Assembly (NCBI GenBank): GCA_016719615.1
Contig: JADJYQ010000001.1
Coordinates: 842,501-906,500 of the forward strand
Direction: 5' to 3'
From: Saprospiraceae bacterium
GTDB taxonomy: Bacteria; Bacteroidota; Bacteroidia; Chitinophagales; Saprospiraceae
DNA: 64,000 nt
Shown in pieces: positions 59,003 to 64,000 of this stretch. The notes under the pieces were generated by a model. That model saw only the letters and a list, made by a program, of their open reading frames with translations. It did no database searches and was not told the origin of the DNA. Numbering within the stretch: the first letter of the stretch is position 1; each line of letters opens with the position of its first letter. The position numbers were made by a program, and so were the translations under genes.

Positions 59003-59953
59003 ATGGGCCAAACTAGAGTTTTAGTACTGGGAGCAAACGGTCAGATCGGCACTGTCCTGGTTGAAGCACTTCGGCAGAAATGGGGTCGTGAAGCTGTCAT
59101 CAGCTCTGATTTAAAAGCGCCATCACATCCCAGCGGACCTTATGAACTCATCAATGTTTTGGATCAGGAAAGCATTCGGCAGGCTGTTCTAAAGTATAAT
59201 GTCACCCAGATCTATCACTTGGCGGCTATTCTTTCCGCAAGAGGCGAGCAGGATCCGATAAATACCTGGAACATCAATATGCAGGGGCTGTTGAATGTCC
59301 TGAATACAGCGGTCGAAATGAAATTGGAGAAAGTATTTTATCCAAGCACGATTGCCATTTATGGTCCGACCACACCGAAACACATGACGCCGCAACAAAC
59401 TATTTTTGTTCCAACCACCGTGTACGGTATCAGTAAGCACAGTGGCGAGTTGTGGTGCAATTATTTTCACCAACGCTATAGTTTGGATGTTAGGTCGCTT
59501 AGGTATCCGGGAGTAGTAGGCTGGCAATCGCCTCCGGGTGGTGGCACTACGGATTATGCCGTTGAAATTTTTCATGAAGCTATCAAAAATGGAACCTATA
59601 CATGTTTTTTGGAGGCTGATACGCGATTGCCAATGATCTATATGGATGACAGTATAAGGGCTACCCTTGAACTTATGGATGCACCAAAAGAAAACATCCG
59701 GGTGCGTACCAGTTACAATCTTGCAGGCATGAGTTTTACCCCTGCAGAATTGGCTGTAGAAATTCAAAAGCATATCTCCGGCTTTAGCATAAATTATATA
59801 CCTGATTTCAGACAAGCCATTGCCAAGTCATGGAATGAAAGTATAGACGATAGCGAAGCGAGAAAAGATTGGAACTGGAATCCCCATTACGATCTTGAAA
59901 AAATGACCTCGGAAATGATACAAATGTTGAAAGCACAACAACCTTCCAATTGA
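59003..59953 (+). CDS. tdh: L-threonine 3-dehydrogenase, epimerase-type
   Basis: 316 residues, short-chain dehydrogenase fold. It oxidises threonine to 2-amino-3-oxobutyrate with NAD. NAD motif LVLGANGQIGTVLVEAL (GxxGxxG); catalytic Ser/Tyr/Lys in FYPSTIAIYGP and TTVYGISKHSGELW (YxxxK); substrate region RYPGVVGWQSPPGGGTTDYAVEIF. It is the UDP-galactose-epimerase-like class of TDH common in Bacteroidota. kbl follows 19 bases downstream, forming the two-step threonine degradation operon. Confidence 0.93.
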   Translation: MGQTRVLVLGANGQIGTVLVEALRQKWGREAVISSDLKAPSHPSGPYELINVLDQESIRQAVLKYNVTQIYHLAAILSARGEQDPINTWNINMQGLLNVLNTAVEMKLEKVFYPSTIAIYGPTTPKHMTPQQTIFVPTTVYGISKHSGELWCNYFHQRYSLDVRSLRYPGVVGWQSPPGGGTTDYAVEIFHEAIKNGTYTCFLEADTRLPMIYMDDSIRATLELMDAPKENIRVRTSYNLAGMSFTPAELAVEIQKHISGFSINYIPDFRQAIAKSWNESIDDSEARKDWNWNPHYDLEKMTSEMIQMLKAQQPSN

Positions 59954-59972
59954 TCATCCATAAATCTTCGAT

Positions 59973-61164
59973 ATGTACGGACAAGTAAAAGAACAACTGG
60001 CTGCAGAATTAAAAGGGATTCAGGACGCAGGATTGTATAAAAAGGAAAGAACCATCACTTCACCCCAAAGGTGCTTTGATCGATACACTTGAAGGCGGCA
60101 AAGTGCTGAACTTTTGTGCCAATAATTATCTGGGATTATCATCACATCCACAAGTTATAGCAGCAGCTAAAACAGCTATCGATCACTATGGCTACGGCAT
60201 GTCTTCCGTACGATTTATTTGCGGAACGCAGGATCAGCACAAAATGCTCGAAAGGCAAACAGCAGATTTTTTGGGAACGGAAGATTGCATCTTGTATGCA
60301 GCTGCATTTGATGCGAATGGTGGCGTATTTGAACCTTTATTGAATGAACAAGATGCCATCATATCTGATGAATTGAACCACGCTTCCATAATTGACGGAA
60401 TCCGTTTATGCAAAGCACAACGCTACAGATATCTGAACAACAATATGGATGACCTCGAACAAAAATTAAAAGAAGCATCTACAGCAAGGAGAAAACTCAT
60501 CGTTACAGATGGGGTTTTTTCAATGGATGGGACCATCGCACAACTAGATAAAATTTGTGATCTCGCAGATCACTATCAGGCCATGGTCATGATCGATGAA
60601 TGCCACGCCAGTGGTTTTATGGGAAAGACCGGCCGTGGAACCCATGAATATCGCAACGTCTTAGGTCGCATTGATATCATTACCGGGACCTATGGAAAAG
60701 CATTAGGTGGAGCATCTGGAGGATTTACTGCAGCCCGGAAAGAAATTGTGGATATGCTGAGGCAACGATCCAGACCTTATTTGTTTTCAAATACACTTGC
60801 ACCTTCGATTGTTGGAGCATCTATAAAAGTGCTCGAATTGCTAAGTGCTTCAACCCAATTGCGGGATAAACTGGAAGCCAATACCAAATATTTTCGAAAT
60901 GCGATGACCGCTGCCGGTTTTAATATTGTGCCCGGCGAACATCCCATTGTACCGGTGATGCTGTATGAGGCCACCCTGGCTCAAGATTTTGCAGCGGCTT
61001 TGTTAAAAGAAGGGATTTATGTGATTGGTTTCTTTTATCCGGTAGTGCCGCAAGGGAAGGCCCGGATCAGGGTTCAAATATCTGCAGTTCATGAGATGGA
61101 GCATCTCGAAAAATGTGTAAACGCATTTATAAAAGTAGGTACTCAGCTTGGGGTTCTTTCTTAA
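59973..61164 (+). CDS. kbl: Glycine C-acetyltransferase (2-amino-3-ketobutyrate CoA ligase), one frameshift
   Basis: About 396 residues after repair. It cleaves 2-amino-3-oxobutyrate with CoA to glycine and acetyl-CoA, completing threonine degradation with tdh. The start is ATG 59973 (MYGQVKEQLAAELKGI). An extra C near 60064 (TCACCCC against TCACCC) shifts the frame; removing it gives ITSPKGALIDTLEGGKVLNFCANNYLGLSSHP. Later signatures: YGYGMSSVRFICGTQDQHKMLE, DECHASGFMGKTGRGTHE and the PLP lysine in TYGKALGGASGG. It belongs to the alpha-oxoamine synthase family, which also includes serine palmitoyltransferase, but neighbour tdh identifies it as Kbl. Confidence 0.93.
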
Positions 61165-61355
61165 GTAAAAAATTATAAATTAATTATATATATATATATC
61201 ATTAATACAATTGAATATATATTAAATAATATTTTAATATAAAAAGCCTGAGTCAATTCTTTATTTTACCATTTCCTTAGTTTCTTTGTGGTGATTTTGA
61301 AATTACGAAATCCTTCGTACATTTGTTGAAATTTTTTAATCTTAAAATAGTATCC

Positions 61356-64000
61356 ATGCGTTACCTATCCATTTTATTTTTATTTGTACTTATGAATGGC
61401 TTATCGGGTCAGGAATCCCGATTACTTCGGTTTCCGACCATTTCCAATGACCAGATCGCCTTTAGTTATGCCGGTGATTTATATTCCGTATCAGCCAACG
61501 GGGGCACAGCCCGAAAATTGACCAGTCATATAGGTTATGAAATGTTTGCACGTTTTTCTCCCGACGGTAAGAACATTGCATTTTCTGGTCAGTACGATGG
61601 CAATACCGAAATTTATTTAATTCCAGCGCAAGGTGGAGAGCCTAAAAGATTAACTTATTCTGCAACTCTTAATCGCGATGATCTTTCGGACCGCATGGGT
61701 CCCAATAATCTTTGCATCGGTTGGAAGAATAATGAGCAAATCATTTACAGAAGTCGCTGGCGCGAACACAATGATTTTAGAGGTCAATTGTATTTGTGCA
61801 ATATTAAAGGTGGATTATCTGAACAACTGCCCTTCAATCACGGAGGTTTTTGTTCGTATTCACCAGATAAAAATAAGTTAGCTTACAATCACGTATTTAG
61901 GGAATTCCGCACCTGGAAAAGATATACAGGTGGTATGGCAGATGATATCCGGATTTTTGATTTTGCGACCAAGAAAAGTGAAAAAATTACAGACAACATT
62001 CATCAGGATATCATTCCTATGTGGGTTGGCGATAAAATCTATTATTTATCTGCAAGAGAGAGCCGGATGAATTTATTCAGTTATGATACGAAGACCAAAC
62101 AGACTAAAAAGGTAACTCAATTTAAAGATTATGACTGTAAATTTCCTTCTCATAACGGACAATGGATCGTTTTTGAAAACGGCGGCTACATTTATAAATT
62201 AAATACCACGACCGATAAAGCTGAAAAAATAAGCATTCAAATTGCGGATGATTTTGCTACCGGTAGAAATAAATTGACTTCAGTAAAACAAAATATTTCT
62301 TCATGGGATATCGGTCCTGATGGAAATCGCGCAGTTTATGTAGCCAGAGGCGATGTTTTTACAGTGCCTCTAAAAAATGGAGTGATTCGCAATCTAACGC
62401 AATCTTCCGGAAGTCATGACCGAAATGCAAGTTGGTCTCCAAATGGAAAACATATTGCTTACATCAGCGATGTTACCGGTGAAGATGAAGTATATCTGAT
62501 GGCACCGGATGGAAAATCTGCGGCCATACAACTCACTAAAAACGGGGATAATTATAAATACGGTTTGCAATGGTCGCCAGATTCAAAGAAAATTTTATAC
62601 TCAGATCGCAAACAGGGTTTATATGCAGTTGATGTTGATAGTAAAGTAATAATGCTCCTTCATACATCAGCCATTTTTGAAATATCCCAATACAATTGGT
62701 CTCCAGACAGTCGCTATGTATGTTTTACAAATCCGGAAAAAAAGAATAACTCTTCCATTTTGATCTATGATTTTGAATCAAAGAAAACAAATGCAGTGAC
62801 AGAATATTGGTTCCAGTCAAATTCTCCTGTTTTTAGTTCAGATGGAAAATATCTGTTTTTTACATCTGAGAGAAGTTTTAGTCCGCGGTACAATAATTTG
62901 GAATGGAACCATGCTTATTTTGATTTGACTAAAATTTATATGGTCACTTTAAGTAAGGAAACTCCGCATCCTTTTGAACCGAAATCTGATGAAGTATCTG
63001 TGAAAGAAGATAAAGACAAAAAAGACAAAAAAGGAGATAAAGAAGGAATGAAAGCAGATGCTGCAGACAGCACGATCAAAAAATCCAGCATTGATTTTGA
63101 CGGAATTTTCAACAGAACGATTGAAGTGACTTCAGTGGCAGGAAATTATTTTGGATTGGAATCATCGGGCGAAAAACTGTATTATTTCAGATCTACTGTC
63201 AGCGATCGCATGAAATGGTTTGTGTATGACCTGAAAACGCAAAAAGAAACAGAATTGAGTGCTGATGTAAATGGTTATTCATTTACTCCCGATAAAAAGA
63301 AAGTGATGGTATCTTCCAAAGGCAATCAATATATCGTAGATGCTCCATCAGGTAAATTGAATTTGGAAAATGCTTTAGACTTAAATGATTTAAAAGTCAA
63401 CATTGATCGCAAAGCAGAATGGAACCAGATTTTTAACGAATGCTGGAGACAGATGCGCGATTATGTATATGACCCAAATCTGCATGGAGTTGATTGGAAA
63501 GGTTTAAAGAAAACGTATGCAGAATTATTGCCTTATGTGAATCATCGTGCAGATCTCACATATGTCATTGGTGAGCTCATTGGTGAATTGAATTTAGGGC
63601 ACTCCTATGTTGGTGGTGGCGATTATCCTAAAGCAGATCGCATACCTATGGGTTTATTAGGCGCACATGTGAGTCGGGATGCTTCCGGCTATATTAAAAT
63701 AGATAAAATCCTAAAAGGCGAAAACTGGAGTAAAACGGTGAGATCTCCTTTAGCTGAAATAGGTTTAAATGTAAAAGCCGGAGATTTTATTTTGGCAGTA
63801 AATGGTGTTTCTACAAAAGATGTAAATGATTTCTTTGAGCTCCTCGTGGGCACTGCAGAAAAACAGGTTCGCCTGACCGTCAATACTACAGCCAAAATGG
63901 AAGGTTCGCGGGAAATTACCATCATTCCTATCGCCGATGAAAGTAATCTCTATTACTACAATTGGGTGCAATCGAATATTGAAAGAGTCCAGAAAGCCAC
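61356..64000 (+). CDS. Tricorn-like S41-family protease with PD40 propeller, C-terminus outside window
   Basis: 881 residues visible. The signal peptide ends NGLSGQ. Residues about 22-640 hold PD40/WD40-like propeller blades (RFSPDGKNIAFSGQYDGNTEIYLIPAQGGEPKRLT; ASWSPNGKHIAYISDVTGEDEVYLMAPDG; LQWSPDSKKILYSDRK), with an acidic Lys/Asp linker near 545-575. Then the tricorn core begins: ECWRQMRDYVYDPNLHGVDWKGLKKTYAELLPYVNHRADLTYVIGELIGELNLGHSY, followed by a PDZ-like segment (IGLNVKAGDFILAVNGVSTKDVNDFFELL). The catalytic Ser of S41 lies beyond the window. These secreted proteins trim peptides in the periplasm or outside. No frameshift seen. Confidence 0.87.
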   Translation, partial: MRYLSILFLFVLMNGLSGQESRLLRFPTISNDQIAFSYAGDLYSVSANGGTARKLTSHIGYEMFARFSPDGKNIAFSGQYDGNTEIYLIPAQGGEPKRLTYSATLNRDDLSDRMGPNNLCIGWKNNEQIIYRSRWREHNDFRGQLYLCNIKGGLSEQLPFNHGGFCSYSPDKNKLAYNHVFREFRTWKRYTGGMADDIRIFDFATKKSEKITDNIHQDIIPMWVGDKIYYLSARESRMNLFSYDTKTKQTKKVTQFKDYDCKFPSHNGQWIVFENGGYIYKLNTTTDKAEKISIQIADDFATGRNKLTSVKQNISSWDIGPDGNRAVYVARGDVFTVPLKNGVIRNLTQSSGSHDRNASWSPNGKHIAYISDVTGEDEVYLMAPDGKSAAIQLTKNGDNYKYGLQWSPDSKKILYSDRKQGLYAVDVDSKVIMLLHTSAIFEISQYNWSPDSRYVCFTNPEKKNNSSILIYDFESKKTNAVTEYWFQSNSPVFSSDGKYLFFTSERSFSPRYNNLEWNHAYFDLTKIYMVTLSKETPHPFEPKSDEVSVKEDKDKKDKKGDKEGMKADAADSTIKKSSIDFDGIFNRTIEVTSVAGNYFGLESSGEKLYYFRSTVSDRMKWFVYDLKTQKETELSADVNGYSFTPDKKKVMVSSKGNQYIVDAPSGKLNLENALDLNDLKVNIDRKAEWNQIFNECWRQMRDYVYDPNLHGVDWKGLKKTYAELLPYVNHRADLTYVIGELIGELNLGHSYVGGGDYPKADRIPMGLLGAHVSRDASGYIKIDKILKGENWSKTVRSPLAEIGLNVKAGDFILAVNGVSTKDVNDFFELLVGTAEKQVRLTVNTTAKMEGSREITIIPIADESNLYYYNWVQSNIERVQKA

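Noticed and set aside
59973..61164. Serine palmitoyltransferase linked to the DEGS-like desaturase
   Set aside because: The alpha-oxoamine synthase fold is shared, but the gene follows tdh at 19 bases, which marks it as kbl. It gives no evidence for sphingolipid synthesis.

Overview
The window is AT-rich chromosomal DNA of a Bacteroidota bacterium, most likely Saprospiria/Saprospiraceae. The lineage is inferred from type IX secretion (T9SS) cargo with type A and type B C-terminal sorting domains, PKD and HYR-like adhesive repeats, a TonB/TonB-dependent receptor set, an HU-CCDC81/SPOR protein, a DUF5777 barrel, and promoters of the TTTG-N19-22-TAnnTTTG type. I saw no rRNA, tRNA, CRISPR or phage genes.

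Layout. 0-5 kb: a DUF4369-like secreted protein (cut by the window edge), a large type B T9SS protein and a DUF4440 lipoprotein. 5.7-6.7 kb: a desaturase strikingly like eukaryotic dihydroceramide delta-4 desaturase. 6.9-13.6 kb: a tandem pair of 1084-residue secreted metalloprotease-like PKD proteins; the second has lost the catalytic Glu. 13.7-24.7 kb: housekeeping and metabolic genes (GDP-mannose synthesis, aminotransferase, LOG hydrolase, TonB, ACC-deaminase family, APC permease, Cys/Met PLP enzyme, PnuC, a broken exonuclease, Rpe). 24.7-35.3 kb: TonB-dependent receptor, rpsP, a helical protein, SPOR protein, kdsA, FAD dehydrogenase and a fused E1 alpha/beta oxo-acid dehydrogenase. 35.5-38 kb: an operon of cytochrome lipoprotein, DUF5777 barrel and T9SS-exported CX4CH protein. 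38-43.4 kb: PepSY-like lipoprotein, ECF sigma factor with a membrane/barrel partner, enoyl-CoA hydratase, PaaY-like protein, DUF2461. 43.5-55.2 kb: a tandem duplication of two T9SS genes bounded by dispersed REP-like repeats; the second copy carries an IS3-family insertion and a 1,045-bp deletion. 55.2-64 kb: YihY, thioesterase, arginine deiminase, a small T9SS protein, the tdh-kbl threonine degradation operon, and the start of a tricorn-like S41 protease.

Quality caveat. At least 15 genes are split by one-base indels, mostly in homopolymers, including the essential rpsP (three breaks) and kdsA (whose break creates a false fusion). This looks like residual long-read error, so I annotate these as single genes with frameshifts. 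The IS insertion, the 1,045-bp deletion and the exonuclease deletion are larger events that homopolymer error cannot explain.

Themes: surface export through T9SS (nine loci counting the duplicated copies), envelope sensing (ECF/barrel, TonB), amino-acid catabolism (tdh-kbl, arginine deiminase, branched-chain E1-like, ACC-deaminase family) and acyl-CoA/phenylacetate-type chemistry.
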